Assembly (NCBI RefSeq): GCF_958450345.1
Contig: NC_088784.1
Coordinates: 83,043,747 to 83,107,746, forward strand
Reading direction: 5' to 3'
DNA length: 64,000 bases
Source: Calliphora vicina
Taxonomy: Eukaryota; Arthropoda; Insecta; Diptera; Calliphoridae
The position numbers were made by a program, and so were the translations under genes. The notes under the pieces were generated by a model, which was not told the origin of the DNA, ran no database searches, and saw only the letters and a list, made by a program, of their open reading frames with translations. This document shows, in pieces, positions 35,480 through 47,605 of the stretch; positions within the stretch are counted from its first letter, which is position 1; every line of letters starts with the position of its first letter.

Positions 35480-35582
35480 TGAGGATACCTAAATTCTCTA
35501 CTATATTCGTGCAAAATAAATTTGATGGAGACTAGATTAGTTCAGGGGCTATAAAGAAAAACGTTATTAAAAATACGTTTCA

Positions 35583-35740
35583 TAGAGAATATACATAGAG
35601 CGGAAACTCTCCTGTCAAAGACCTAACTCAGTTGTCAGAAACCTAAGTGGTGAGAATGCATTAGTAGAAAAAATTATTTTGAGTAATTTATTGGTTTGAG
35701 TTTTTTTCTAGTTTCCGCTCTATGTTTCTCTATTGTACGT
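35583..35740. repeat. Short inverted repeat, ATAGAGCGGAAAC termini
   Basis: ATACATAGAGCGGAAACT (35591) pairs with AGTTTCCGCTCTATGT (35713). A related, diverged start (ATACATAGAAACG...GTTGTCAAAAACCTAA) lies at 35988-36042 and is cut by the PIF-like element. Confidence 0.5.
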
Positions 35741-36336
35741 TTTTTCATACAAATTAATATAAAATTTTTGCAAATTGAAATATATACTCCGAAAATATTT
35801 TTGAAATGGAAAGGGTTTCCGATGAAAAAGTCATTGATTTGAGGAACCCTTTAGAACCGTAATATGTGTGGTAAATTTCATTAAAGTCGAATATGTCAAA
35901 TCCGAAAATAGCAGTTTTCTGTCAGTTATGTTTTATTTACATTTGATTTGAAAATTTTAACAATGAATATGGTCATAAAATAAAATATACATAGAAACGT
36001 TACTGAGAGACAAAAAGCCTAAGTCTGTTGTCAAAAACCTAAAGCCTGTGTACACGGAACGTAAAAAGCCACATGTGCATGTGACTCTGACGTCACGAGA
36101 ATGTTCACCATTTTGGTTACATTTTTTAAATGAGTCGTAGTGGCTACATGCGGTAAAATTTTGGTAGTACACGAAATGTATTTTTGTCCCAAGATTCCAA
36201 TGTTACACATGTTGCCGATGGAGACACATTTCCAGATGTAGCACATGAGTAAACATGTGAATGTTTACATGTATGTTACTAGTACACAGCATGTATCAAA
36301 TGTAGAAGACGATGGCGAACATCCCAAAGACAAAAC

Positions 36337-37083
36337 AAGTAAGAAAGTATGGTCGGTCAAGCCCGACCATATAATACCCTACACTAAGTAAAAGAGCAAA
36401 AAAAAAATTTTCTTTTAAAATTTCAATAATTTATATTTTTGAGTGATTTTCGGAAGTGGGCCTCATATGGGGGCTATGACCAATTATGGACCGATCACCA
36501 TGAAATTAGGTCGTGTGATTTATGTGTATATTGAAGTTAACTATGTTGAATTTTGTGTGTTTACCAACATTTTTAAGCGATTTATGCACGTTAAAGTGAT
36601 TTTCGGAAGCGGGTCTATATGGGAGCTATGACTAATTATGGACCGATCGTAACAAAATTTGGTGACATGAATTTTGTGTATATAAAACTTATTTGGAGTG
36701 GAATTTGTGGAGATACATATATAAATTAAACATTTATGACCGATAAAGTCCAATTTCGGTATGGGTGCTAGGTGAAATAATGGACCGATTTCAGCCACTT
36801 TCAATAGGCTTGGTCCTTGAGCCGAAAAAATAATATGTATCAAATTTCAATCAAAATTGCGACCTGTACTCTGCGCACAAGGTTTACATGGACAGCCAGC
36901 CAGCCAGCCAGCCAACCAGACGGACGGACGGACGGACGGACATCGCTTAATCGACTCAGAAAGTGATTCTAAGTCGATCGGTATACTTTAAGGTGGGTGT
37001 TAGACTAATATTTTTGGGCGTTACAAACATCTGCACAAACGCATAATACCCTCCCCACTATGGTGGTGTAGGGTATAAACACG
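36337..37083 (+). repeat. Dispersed repeat family T, copy 3 (most complete)
   Basis: Starts ACAAGTAAGAAAGTATGGTC and ends CCACTATGGTGGTGTAGGGT followed by ATAA. Between are three GGGAGCTATGACTAATTATG-type units, a CAGCCAGCCAGCCAGCCA/GACGGACGGACGGAC tract (36892-36940), and TACTTTAAGGTGGGTGTTAG. It lies inside the PIF/Harbinger-like element. Confidence 0.75.
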
Positions 37084-37169
37084 AAGCTGATGCGTGATGT
37101 TTGGACGAAAAACTGGTTAAAAAAACGCGATACATTTGATCCTTGTCCCTATTTTTTTCCTTAATTTTC

Positions 37170-37290
37170 CCAAATTGACCATGTAAGTGGCCATTTCACT
37201 TTTGCCACATTTACTTCCACACCATCAACTCCTAGCTTATCCACGATACTTCGCCATCCGTCTTGTTTCATCAGTTTCTCTTCTTGTGAA
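37170..37290 (-). pseudogene. MADF/Myb-like domain fragment
   Basis: Minus strand from about 37292: FCSQEEKLMKQDGWRSIVDK, then LGVDGVEVNVAKVKW and a stop about 11 residues later. The W-xx-I-xx-x-LG-V...V-xxKW pattern resembles the MADF/Myb DNA-binding domain of PIF/Harbinger accessory proteins. The context inside an element with a TAA duplication supports this, but only about 45 residues are open. Confidence 0.35.
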
Positions 37291-37636
37291 CAAAATGCCA
37301 AATAAATTAATTCAATACAAACCAAAACAAACAAAAAAAACTTAAATGTCGATAGCTAAATGCGGTCCTCAAATGTTGTATAAAAAATTCTCGATTTTAC
37401 ATATTTTTTGACAGCTACATGCGCATGTAAAAATATTTAAAATGTTTGAAAAAGGCACATGTATGCATGGGAATTGTAAGCTACATGTGGTACACATTCA
37501 AATGTATACTGCATGTGAGTGTTCCAAAAAGTGAAAGTACACGGCATGTAGCAACTGTGGCTTCATGATGACGTCAAAATTACGTCAGAGCCGCATGCGA
37601 ACGTGGCTTTTTACATTCCGTGTACTATAGGCTTAA

Positions 37637-38384
37637 GCAATTTCAAAATAATAAGGGTACTCATTTAAACCCTTAAGTTTCCCATTTGTTCAATTGTGCA
37701 AATTTGCGCGACGTGTTTCATGAACCCACCTTTTCAATTTTGTGCAAGTTTATACATTAAATTTCTCTCTATTTGATAAAACTGTCAAATAAAAATAAAT
37801 TGAACAAAAGCTAAAAAAAAAAATTTTAAATTGTATAAATTTAAATTCTAGAAATGTTGAATGAAAGTTAAATCTTTGGAACAAATGATGGTACACATAT
37901 TTTGGAAGAATTTGTTTATGTTCTAGCTGTTGGTTAATGTTTACATAAACAATGCCATTCAATCCAATCATTCTGTTCCAAAGATACACAATTTTCACAT
38001 GCACAAAATATTTATACATACATATGTATGTATGTATTTTATTTTTAATAAATAAAAGTAAACAAAAGCAGCTGATTCATCAATTGCACAATAAATTCAA
38101 GTTTGCGAGTCGAAATTGTCGCGCAAACTTATCGGAGTTGTGCAAACGAATTTCCATACATTTTTTGACAGTTCATTTGCGAGAGTGTAAAAATGCACAG
38201 ATTGCACAGTTTGCGAGGCTTTTAAGCGTTTACATGAGGACCCTTAATATTTGAAACAGATTTAAGTACTTTTAAAATAGAACACTTGGTTAAATATTTT
38301 AACACAAAAAATCCAGTTAATAAATCCATAAAAAATCGCTATGTCGCCAAAACCTAGAGCGGGCCACAGCATTCCTGATATTCT
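37637..38384. other. Unassigned intergenic sequence
   Basis: Contains a short ATGTATGTATGTAT microsatellite (about 38020-38036). The frame at 37952-38254 shows no recognisable features. Confidence 0.35.
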
Positions 38385-38480
38385 ACAAGTGGTAATAAAT
38401 AGAGACTTCCAAAAATTTTGCAGTTCATGGCGGATATTATGTTGAAGCTACAGCTTTTGAATTTGCTGTCATTTATTAAG
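38385..38480 (+). repeat. Dispersed repeat, partner of 60430-60570
   Basis: CGGATATTATGTTGAAGCTA, CAGCTTTTGAATTTGCTGTC and ATTTATTAAGTT match CGGTCATATTGTTGAAGCTG, CATCTGTCGAATTGGCTGTC and ATGTGTTATAGCGTT at 60505. Family unknown. Confidence 0.45.
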
Positions 38481-38702
38481 TTTATTTAGCCAAATCTTCA
38501 CATATAAATATAACGGATATAAATGGATGTTCCGTTCGTCATCGGTCTGTATTTTATTGAGAACGACATTACTAAGGCCACCACCGTCAACAGCGAAGAT
38601 TCGAGATATAATTTCTTGTGGCTGTGTTGATGGTGTATACCAAAGACTGGAAGACGGTGCAGGTATCGGGCAGTCTAAGACAGACCAAGAAGACAAATAC
38701 AT
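38469..38702 (-). CDS. Uncharacterised 77-residue frame
   Basis: This stretch is visibly less AT-rich than its surroundings and is open on both strands. The minus-strand product contains QEIISRIFAVDGGGLSNVVL and ends in an aromatic, lysine-rich tail. No family is recognised. It adjoins a dispersed repeat, so an origin inside a transposable element is more likely than a host gene. Confidence 0.15.
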   Translation of the reverse strand: MYLSSWSVLDCPIPAPSSSLWYTPSTQPQEIISRIFAVDGGGLSNVVLNKIQTDDERNIHLYPLYLYVKIWLNKLNK

Positions 38703-38769
38703 AATAGAAAATTACCGAATCAAACAAAATGTCGTCCATCATCCATCAGTTTAGATTGATATAGAGTTG

Positions 38770-40465
38770 CTCTGTAGAGGAACTTTTGCGGCTCAGTCAT
38801 CGGTATTCAATCGGTATTCTAATCCTAAGGTTTTCTTCAAAAGTCCGTTCATTGAGCCAAGATTCGTCTGCCTATAGTTTGTAGGATGGTGCCATGGTGA
38901 GATTATATTATAATATGTGCTCAAATATAAATATTTCCTTCCAAAAATATTAAACAAACTAACATTTGCCGCCACCGCTTAATTAGAAATGTAGATAATT
39001 ATGAAATATTTTAGAAAAACGTTTAGCTCTTTTAAACCCACTTTAAATGAAAAATTATTCTACAAAATACTGATTTACCATAAAAATATAATTTCCGCTT
39101 ATAAAAGAAAGAAAAACATAAAAATAAATATTTCACAAAACTAAATGGCACATAAAAAAAACCATGATAAATTATTATAAATGCTGTCATGTTGTCTGAC
39201 ATTTGTCTGCAGTGATTTAAAAACTACTTAAAATGTTAATAATATTATAAATACATACAAACCAAGTATGAGTGTGGGTCTCTCTCCGGCTGTGTTTATG
39301 GGTGAGTAAATAAATGAGTTCGCTTATAAGTTTGTTTAAGGATAAATAAACATGAACGCTTTGCATTGACATTGAAAAAATATTATGCAAAAAAGCGGCA
39401 ACATTTAACACAACAAAACATTATCAAAGAACTAAAAAAAAAAGTTACTCACTCACTCGCACACACTCACAGTGAACTTTCGCTAACACATTATTTACAC
39501 TCATTTATTTACACAGACAACAGTGACTAAAACAACAATAACAAATGTGACTGATGACATGTCATCAACTTTTATACAACAAACAATCACTTGTACTGCT
39601 CAGTAACTCTGTGTAACTCTGTGTTTCAGGCACCGAGCAGTGGTAGAGAACAGAACGGGAAACAACAAAAACAACTACAAAATTAAAACCATCAGCATAC
39701 AAAAACAAAACTCAATTTAACATACCATTAACAAGAGTATTTATCAAGTGTACGATAAGAGTACATAAGTTACGACAGCAATCTGAAAAATCCATTCGTT
39801 AGATTTCCAAAAATATTTTTCAAAACAAATTTATATTGCTTTGGAAAAAAAATAAAACAAATCGTTAATCAGTTCCATTATCGACCAATTGCTTTGAAAG
39901 GACTTTTCAGTTTGTCCTGTTGTGCGTATGTATGAGTGTTAGATTGCGTTGTGAATTGTATATTTGTATTAATGTCTATACGTACAAAAACTAAATTATA
40001 TACATGAACACAGTCAGCCAGCCATTCATTCATCCATCCAAACACCGCTATGAAAGCAAATAATCACAAGTAAAAGTATTTAGCACGTATTCAAATCACA
40101 CCCAAAAACAACGACAGCAATGACAACAACAATAATAACAAACAATATTTTTATAACAAAAAAGTGTTTTATTTTCAGCGTGTTAAACACTAAATAATGT
40201 TTCGATGATTTTTCCCCATTTTACTCAGCAGTTAAGTGTTTTGCAGAATAAAATCACATAGAAAAAATATTTGTCAAACTATAAATAAATATTTTGTTTT
40301 GGGTAAAAGTAAATTATTAAATAAATCGTTAGCTTAGAATACAAAACAGTTAAGTTCAAAAATTTAAAGAAAATTTAAAAAAGACTTTCTATAATCTACT
40401 AAAGCATTTTCTTGCCTGGTTTTGTGGGTAGAACAAATACTTCAGAAAACTATTCAAATGGGATT
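38770..40465. other. Unassigned intergenic sequence
   Basis: Moderately complex non-repetitive DNA, with short CAACAA and CATTCATTCATCCATCCA-type runs near 40020-40040. No gene recognised. Confidence 0.35.
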
Positions 40466-40468
40466 TTG

Positions 40469-40711
40469 TTACTTTTTTAAATTTTAACGCATAAGGTTCA
40501 AATTGATCCCTCTTTTTGGAAATTTTTTACAAAAAAATATTTTATGTACATTAATATGGTAAACAAAATTTTTATTATAAAACCTCTTCATTAATAACGA
40601 ATTTTTAGCGTAGTAGCACACGCCGGGTATCCAATAGTAAAATATAATTTTGTAGAAAAAGTACCAAAGAGAGGGATCAATTTGGGATCAAATTTCAAAA
40701 AAGTGACAAGT
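40469..40711. mobile_element. Foldback MITE, about 240 bp
   Basis: TTACTTTTTTAAATTTTAAC then TTCAAATTGATCCCTCTTTT pair with CAAAGAGAGGGATCAATTTG and GATCAAATTTCAAAAAAGTG on the other side. The loop contains CACGCCGGGTATCCAATAG. Target duplication not identified. Confidence 0.55.
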
Positions 40712-40736
40712 GTTTTTTATATATAGAATAGATGAA

Positions 40737-41105
40737 AACAAGTAAGAGATCTTCAACAAATTATATTTTAAAATAAAAATTTTAAATATTTTTAGGTGAA
40801 CAAAATTTTAATTTTTTTAAAAAAATTTTTTTGAATTTATTATTAAAAAAAATTATGGAAATTTTTTTTTTTTAAATTTATTTTTTAATTTTTGTTCAAA
40901 TTTTTTTTTAAATTTATTAGTGAATTTTTTTTTTTTTTTGTAAAAAAAATTTGGGTTAAAAAATATTTTCCCGATTTTGACCTATTGTAGTTCCGATATC
41001 TTTCAAATATCTATCATTAAAAATCCATATTATCTATATTAATGTCTTAGTAATCGAGGTATAGATACAAAATAGGTCAAAAGTCGAAATAGTAAACGAA
41101 CCGGG
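40737..41105 (+). repeat. Dispersed repeat family S, copy 2
   Basis: AAAACAAGTAAGAGATCTTC, an A/T homopolymer interior, then TTCCCGATTTTGACCTATTG, ATATCTATCATTAAAAATCC and ATATTAATGTCTTAGTAATC. The last blocks match 47158-47285 closely. FB-2 begins about 12 bp after it. Confidence 0.65.
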
Positions 41106-41117
41106 TCTATAGCTGAT

Positions 41118-43878
41118 ATATATGGGGCATTTCATGTCAAGTGAACTCACTTTTGAAATCGATGTCTTCCGATTTGCACCAAGGTTAGTTCTATTGGATA
41201 GTAACTCAGACACAATTTTTCAACAAGATCGGTCGAGAACTCTCTGAGTTACAGGGGGTCAAATTTTGACATTTTGGTCAAACAGGTGTTTTTTCTTATC
41301 CATGTAACTTATTACCTATTGTTCTTAGCAAAATGTGTCCTAAATAGTTTAGATAGCTCTTTCTTCAATCTTTCGAAAAAAATATTTAAAAAAAAAATAA
41401 AAAATTTTAATATTTTTTTTCCGAAATCAAAAACTTTTTTGACTTTTTTTTTTAAATTGGCCCTTTTTTTCATTAAATAAAGCTTAGATATTTTCCTTGA
41501 ACACCTATTTGGTCGCTTAGTGGGATGCGAGTGGGATATCTATCAAAATAAATATTTTGTAACTCAAAACATACAATTTTTGACTTTTTTTGCAAAATCA
41601 AAAACTTTGTTGATTTTTTTTTTCAAAATGGGCCCTTTTTTAATTTTTTTTTAGCTCAAACAAAAGATTAGATATTATCCTTGAAGACCCTTTTGTTCGC
41701 TTAGTGGGATGCGAGTGGAATATCTATCAAAATAAATATTTTTTAACTCAAGACTTACAATTTTTGACTTTTTTTTTTTTGCAAATACGATTTTTTTTTC
41801 AAAATGGGCCCTTTTTTAAAATTTTTTAGTCAGAAGAAAGCCTAGGTCCATTCCTTTAAGATATTTTTGGTCGCTTAGTGGGATGCGAGTGGGATATCTA
41901 TCAAAATAAATATTTTGTAACGCAAGACATACAATTTTTTAATTTTTTTTTGCAAAATCGAAATTTTTTTTTAATATGGGACATTTTTTTAAACATTTTT
42001 TTTGCTCAAAAGAAAGCTTAGGTCTTTTCCTTTAAGACATATTTTATCAATTAGTAAGATGTGAGTGGGATATCTATCAAAATAAAAATGTAACTCAAGA
42101 CATTCAATTATTGACTTTTTTTTGCAAATTCGAATTTTTTTCAAAATGGGCCCTTTTTTTTAGCTATAAAGAAAGCTTAGTTCTATTCCTTTAAGATGGT
42201 TTTGGTCGCTTAGTGGGATGCGAGTGGGATATATATCAAAATAAATGTTTTGTAACTCATGACATACAATTTTTGAGTTAAAACATTTATTTTGATAGAT
42301 ATCCTACTCGTATCCCACTATTCGACCAAATAGGTCTTAAAGGTAAAGAACTAAGCTTTCTTTTGAGCAAAAAAAAATTTTAAAAAAAGGCCCATATTGG
42401 AGAAAAAATCGATTTTGCAAAAAAAAAGTCAAAAATTGTATTTCTTGAGTTATAAAATATTTATTTTGGTAGATATCCCACTCGCATCCCACTAAGGGAC
42501 TAAAAATATCTTAAAGGAATGGACCTAAGCTTTCCTTTGATTAAAAAAATTTTTAAAAAGAGGGCCCATTTTGAAAAAAAATTCGTATTTCCAAAAAAAA
42601 AAGTCAAACATTGTAAGTCTTGAGTTAAAAAATATTTATTTTGATAGATATCCCACTCGCATCCCACTAAGCGACCAAATAGGTGTTCAAGTAAAATATC
42701 TAAGCTTTATTTTAAGAAAAAAAAAGGGCCCATTTGAAAAAAAAAAAAAAAGTCAAAAAAGTTTTTGATTTCGAAAAAAAATATTAAAAATTTTTTATTT
42801 TTTTAAAATATTTTTTTTCGAAAGATTGAAGAAAGAGCTATCTAAACTATTTGGGACACATTTTGCTAAGAACAATAGGTAATAAGTTACATGTAGGGTT
42901 TTTATCCCGGGAATTCCCAGTACAAATTTCCAGGGAATTTTGCCAATTTTTCAGTACCCGATTCCCGGGATTTTTAGTCGGGAATCCCAATAATAAAAAC
43001 TGACGAAATTACATAGAAAACAAGTTAGAAGAACTCTATTTTTTCACCAAAAAACAGTGAAAAGTTTTTTACAGTTTTTGCTTATATCTCGGCAATAATA
43101 GACCGCTTATTATTATTACATATTTATTTGTGGTTTTTCGTATGAAAATTTAAAAAGTGAATTCATTATTTATAGAATTTGTTTCTTATTGAATCATTCT
43201 AATTTCTTTAAAATTCTTCTTCAAATCCATAACAAAGTAGCTTCAAATATTTAATAAATGATTAAATTTTTCTTCAATTCAAATCTAGTACAAAAAGGCT
43301 TAAGACAATTTTTTCAATTAATTTTGTAAATGATTTGATTTAACAAAAAATTAATCATTCAAAGTTTGAATAAAATCTGTTATTAATTAACTTTAAAATT
43401 AATTCAGTTTAAACACTGAATCTAAAAAAATAAATATTAGGAATGGATTTATGGAATTTTCTTTAATTACGGATTAAGATTATAGTGTATTAAGTTCAAA
43501 TTTTATTAATTAATTCGAAGCTCTGATATTTAGAAATTATAACGCTAAGTTTTTATATGAAATTTGGCTATAATATTCCTAATTTACAATATCATTATAT
43601 ATTTCGGGAATAGCCGGTTACCCGGGAATGTAGAAAAAAATTTCCCAATTCCCGGGAATCAAAAAAGGTCGGGAAATTAAAAACCCTAGTTACATGGATA
43701 AGAAAAAACACCTGTTTGACCAAAATGTCAAAATTTTACCCCCTATAACTCAGAGAGTTCTCGACCGATCTTGTTGAAAAATTGTGTCTGAGTTACTATA
43801 CAATAGAACTAACCTTGGTGCAAATCGGAAGACATCGATTTCAAAAGTTGGTTCACTTGACATGAAATGCCCCATATA
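41118..43878. mobile_element. FB-2: foldback element, interrupted by a hAT element
   Basis: Same family and layout as FB-1: termini ATATGGGGCATTTCATGTCA and its complement (…ATGCCCCATAT). The TTAGTGGGATGCGAGTGGG core is repeated about five times in the left arm and three in the right, around a centre near 42280. Removing the hAT insertion (with one copy of GTTACATG) rejoins the block that is continuous in FB-1 at 29520-29540. Without it FB-2 is about 1.96 kb. Confidence 0.9.
42894..43688. mobile_element. Non-autonomous hAT element, 795 bp, exact 8-bp target duplication
   Basis: Termini TAGGGTTTTTA and TAAAAACCCTA, followed by CCCGGGAATTCCC-type sub-terminal blocks on both sides. It is flanked by GTTACATG at 42886-42893 and 43689-43696, an exact 8-bp duplication as expected for hAT. 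The empty site is visible in FB-1 (29533-29540), which proves the boundaries. The interior (about 43000-43600) is AT-rich with no transposase. Confidence 0.92.
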
Positions 43879-44990
43879 CAAACCACTGAATTGCGTGAAA
43901 ATATAAGTAAATTTTTGCTTAACACCCTTGCATGGACTTTATTTCAATTGTTAAATAATAAAATAAAATGTTTCTTAAAACTATAAGTGTACATTTCATC
44001 TTTAAATATTTCTCTACAAAACTGCATCATTTGGTTTTTAAAATTGTGTGTTTGAAAAATTGACTTTTTGACACCAAAATCCCTCTGTGCGACATACTGA
44101 TATATCAACTCTCTATAAAGATCCAGAATATATATACCTTATTAGGTCGCAAATGAAAAAACCCCTCACTACCCTACTTTTCTATTTATTTAAAATCTTG
44201 TGTCAATTTTTGGTCTTATTTATTTTTACTTCTTTTAAAAAAATCGATTTATATTAACTACATCAAATTTCCAAACATAAGTTAATTCCTTTGACTCATA
44301 CTTCATCCAGGCAATTCCAATTTTCTTTTGTTTTACATGAGTACTTAAATTAGCATTTAATAAAAGATATCTTAAATACGATACGTTCGTTTCTGTTGAC
44401 TCATTTGATTTCATTGATTTTTTCTCACTTTCATATTTGTTTCAAATAACACTTAAGTAAAATGTTTTTATTATATTGTCTTTTATGGGATTTTTTTTGC
44501 AATCAATGCTACCAATCAAAATATCATTTCACTGTTATTACATGATTATTTTCTTACAAATACTCACAGATACATTAGGATACAAACACTTGTACCTGCA
44601 CAAGTATTGAAGTACTTACACACATTTAGATTCATATGAAAGTTTGTATTTATATTGATGAAACGAGTAAGTACACTATTCCTTTAAACCAAACATCGAG
44701 GTCTTTATATTAGGGTGGCTCTTATTTCGCAATTTTTGATGCTCCCTATTGAAAATTTTAGCAAAATTGGATAATGTTTTGAGGTTGGCTACATTTTCCT
44801 AAAAGTTAAATGTTGAAAAAAAATATAATTTTCAGCACTTGAATTTTGTGATGGACACACATTTCAGACCTTACAGCACCGAAAATTTAAGAAGCACAAA
44901 ATAATAGCCAACCTAATTCACACTGTCTTCAGTAACAGATAGTTAGTAATTGTACTATTTTTAGACACCCTTCATAATGGATATGGGTGT
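43879..44990. other. Unassigned sequence with repeat fragments
   Basis: Positions 44085-44165 (CAACTCTCTATAAAGATCCA ... GGTCGCAAATGAAAAA) resemble the end of family S (47445-47505). Position 44711 begins with a MITE-type terminus TTAGGGTGGCTCTTATTT without a partner. No gene. Confidence 0.4.
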
Positions 44991-44994
44991 AATT

Positions 44995-45243
44995 TGTCAT
45001 GTCCTTACAAAGAAGCTATGGTCAGTTATTGACCGATCTTTAATGTGACTTATCTTTATATAAAACTTATTTTTGATCAAATGTGGATACCTATATAAAT
45101 CGGACATGGATGAATGGCAAAGTGTATTGCGCCTAAAAAAATAGATTCAGACATTGATTTTGAGTCCACTAATATTTTTAGACATTATAAACCTCAGCAC
45201 AAACGCGGAAAGGAATTCCCCACTATTGTATTTTGGGTGTAAA
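44995..45243 (+). repeat. Dispersed repeat family T, partial copy 4
   Basis: Diverged blocks AGCTATGGTCAGTTATTGAC, CGATCTTTAATGTGAC and AATTCCCCACTATTGTATTT match 36600-37075 in order. Confidence 0.5.
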
Positions 45244-45834
45244 TATATAGGTATTCAAAGATACTTCCTGGTGTTTCTTTTTTGTAACGCCAACAAACCA
45301 AACGTTTTTTTTATGGCACATAAAAACAATTTTCATGTCAGAACACTTTGATTATTATAAAAATGATTTTCTTTTTTTTTCGATATTATTACTGCCACTA
45401 CCAAAAATGACTACTGCTACAACTATTACTACTCGTTCGTATCATAATATGTTCAACTTTGAACATTTTACTTGTATTATTATTTGATCGCTTATTTGTA
45501 AAAGTATAAAAATGTTCTGTTTTACAAACACATACCAACAATCAATTGCTTATTTACACAGAAATATTATGAGTGGGAAAAATTTATAGGATTTCATATC
45601 ACTAGGCCTTTTAAAATACCTGATTACAAACAATTTAATCTAACTTATCAGACGATGTTCTAGAAGGCGTTTACATCTTGATTATTTAGGTTAATACGGA
45701 TTTGGAACAGAAAGTTCATGATATTTATGTTAGTGTTCTGTAAAAATGTTTAATGTAAAGTTTTGTAATGTACAAATTTCTTTCATTACAGGCCTTCAAC
45801 GAAAGACCTAAGGCCTCTTTACTGCCTTATTTTC

Positions 45835-46020
45835 CCGTTGTGTCAACACTACCCAGCAGTTCTGGGATACTGCCCCGAACTAACAATTTTAACTACCACT
45901 TAGGATGACATCTACATACATTAGTAGTTACGTGATTACGTATTTTAACACGTCTTAAGCAAGGGGGTCAATTGACCGGTATGTGAAGCCCCGAATTGGC
46001 TTCGCATACCGGTTGCATAG
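45835..46020 (-). repeat. Dispersed repeat with strong hairpin
   Basis: The reverse complement of 45850-45990 matches 7410-7565. At its edge lies a 16-bp stem with a 7-base loop: ACCGGTATGTGAAGCC (45975-45990) and GGCTTCGCATACCGGT (45998-46013), with only one G-T position. The stem is much richer in G+C than its surroundings. Confidence 0.55.
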
Positions 46021-46283
46021 AGTCAGCTAAATTACTAGCTACCTATCTTGTTACTTAATCAGCTAAGTAACTATTGAAAAATGTGGGATTTACAATAGAT
46101 GGCGTATCTTTTGAACACTGTTTTTGTTTTTAACAAATTATATGTCATTTTGAGGGGTACATATCTAACATTTATTCTTACTTGGTTATTGAACAGTTGT
46201 AAATAACTAAGTTTTTTTTGTTTTGTTTCGAAAATGTATAATCTTATGCTAACAAAGCGTCATATTGGAGAAGTTTTGATTTA

Positions 46284-46600
46284 CTTCTCCATTTAAAAAA
46301 AAAATGTTCCGCTGAAACAATGTTCGAGGGCTGGTTTATTCGGTTCAGAAGTGGTGATTTTGACAGAAAAGACAAAAATCGTTCAGTACAGCCAAAACAA
46401 ATTGAAGACCAATAATTGTAGGCATTACTCCATGAAGATTGTTGTCATATTCAACAAGAGCTCGTAAAACCATTCGGAGATACTCAAGCAGGAATTTTAA
46501 AACGTATGCGAACAGCAGTATTTATCCAAAAGCAGGGAAAATGGGTACAATACGAATTGAAGCCGAGAGACCTTGAAAGACGATACTTAAGCAAAATGAA
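46284..46600 (+). pseudogene. Mariner transposase N-terminal relic
   Basis: Plus-strand reading gives CETMFEGWFIRFRSGDFDRK (the CxxWFxRFxxGDFDxxDxxR end of the first HTH), then QIEDQ, ALLHEDCCHIQQELVKPFGD and KRMRTAVFIQKQGKWVQYEL followed by KPRDLERR. This order is exactly that of mariner N-terminal domains up to the linker before the catalytic region. Two stops (around DQ-ALLHE) break it. The catalytic half is missing. Confidence 0.75.
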
Positions 46601-46933
46601 AATAAACTGTATGAGAATTTTATCAATACAGCTTTTAAAAAACCAGTTTGTACGAATGCTTATAAAAAAGTGGATTACTTAGAGACAGTTAAGTGACAAT
46701 TGACTTCACGGTAGATAACATGGGACGTATGAAGTAACCGTATATATTGTTATATTGTTAATAAAAATACTACATGTATGAAGGTAATGATGACTTCTAA
46801 ATTTTTTGCATCATTCGTACTTTTTGGTTTTAATTTCAATATACATACTGATGTGTATTTAATGGTTAATGAAATTGTGTATGGCTGCAAATGTCTATAA
46901 AGTTTTTAATGTAATTTTATTTACATACATAAT

Positions 46934-47510
46934 AAAAAACAAGTATATAAGTATAAAACAGGGGTATATACCCTTCACCAAATTATACTTAGAAATATTT
47001 TTATTTAAACAAAATTGAAATTTTTTTTCTAAAAAATTTTTTTTAAACAATTTTTCCAGCATTTAAAATTTTTTTTAAATTTTTCCAAATTTTTTTTTTA
47101 AAAATTTTTGTTTGGGAAAGAGAATTTATGAAAAAAAATTCGGGTTAAAAAATATTTTTCCCGATTTTGACCCATTGTAGGTCCAACTTACTATATATAG
47201 CCTTATATACATCGTTGCAATGGACTTTGAAATATCTATCATTGGATATCCATATTGTCTATATTAATGACCTAGTAATCCAGATATAGATCAAAAATAG
47301 GCCAAAAATATATCTCACCCATGTGTGGTCCGATTTTGTCGGAAGAAATCCCGACATATTGATGTATGAATCATGTATGTAAGTTATTTGGGGGCTACGG
47401 AAAGTTGATTTCAACATAAAGATGGACAGACGGTCATGGCTATATCGACTTCGCTATCTATAACGATCCTGAATATATATACTTTTTGGGGTCGCAAATG
47501 AAAAATGTAG
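46934..47510 (+). repeat. Dispersed repeat family S, copy 3 (longest)
   Basis: AACAAGTATATAAGTATAAA, GGGTATATACCCTTCACCAA, a homopolymer-rich stretch, CCCGATTTTGACCCATTGTA, GACGGTCATGGCTATATCGA and GGGGTCGCAAATGAAAAATG. Matches 40737-41105 and the minus strand of 33240-33600. Confidence 0.65.
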
Positions 47511-47605
47511 AAATTACAAACGGAAGGACAAACTTATATTATATAATAAATGAGAATAAAATAAAATATTTATCATATAGACTGGATAAAATAATTATGA
47601 ACATA

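Larger units (their letters stand above)
36043..37633. mobile_element. PIF/Harbinger-like element, TAA target duplication
   Basis: Termini AGCCTGTGTACACGGAACGT followed by AAAAAGCCACATG, and their complement (CGTGGCTTTTTACATTCCGT then GTACTATAGGCT). They are flanked by TAA at 36040-36042 and 37634-37636. The 3-bp TWA-type duplication is typical of PIF/Harbinger. Repeated ACATGT/ACATGC motifs occur on both sides. The interior holds a MADF-like gene fragment on the minus strand and a nested family T repeat (36337-37083). Confidence 0.65.
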
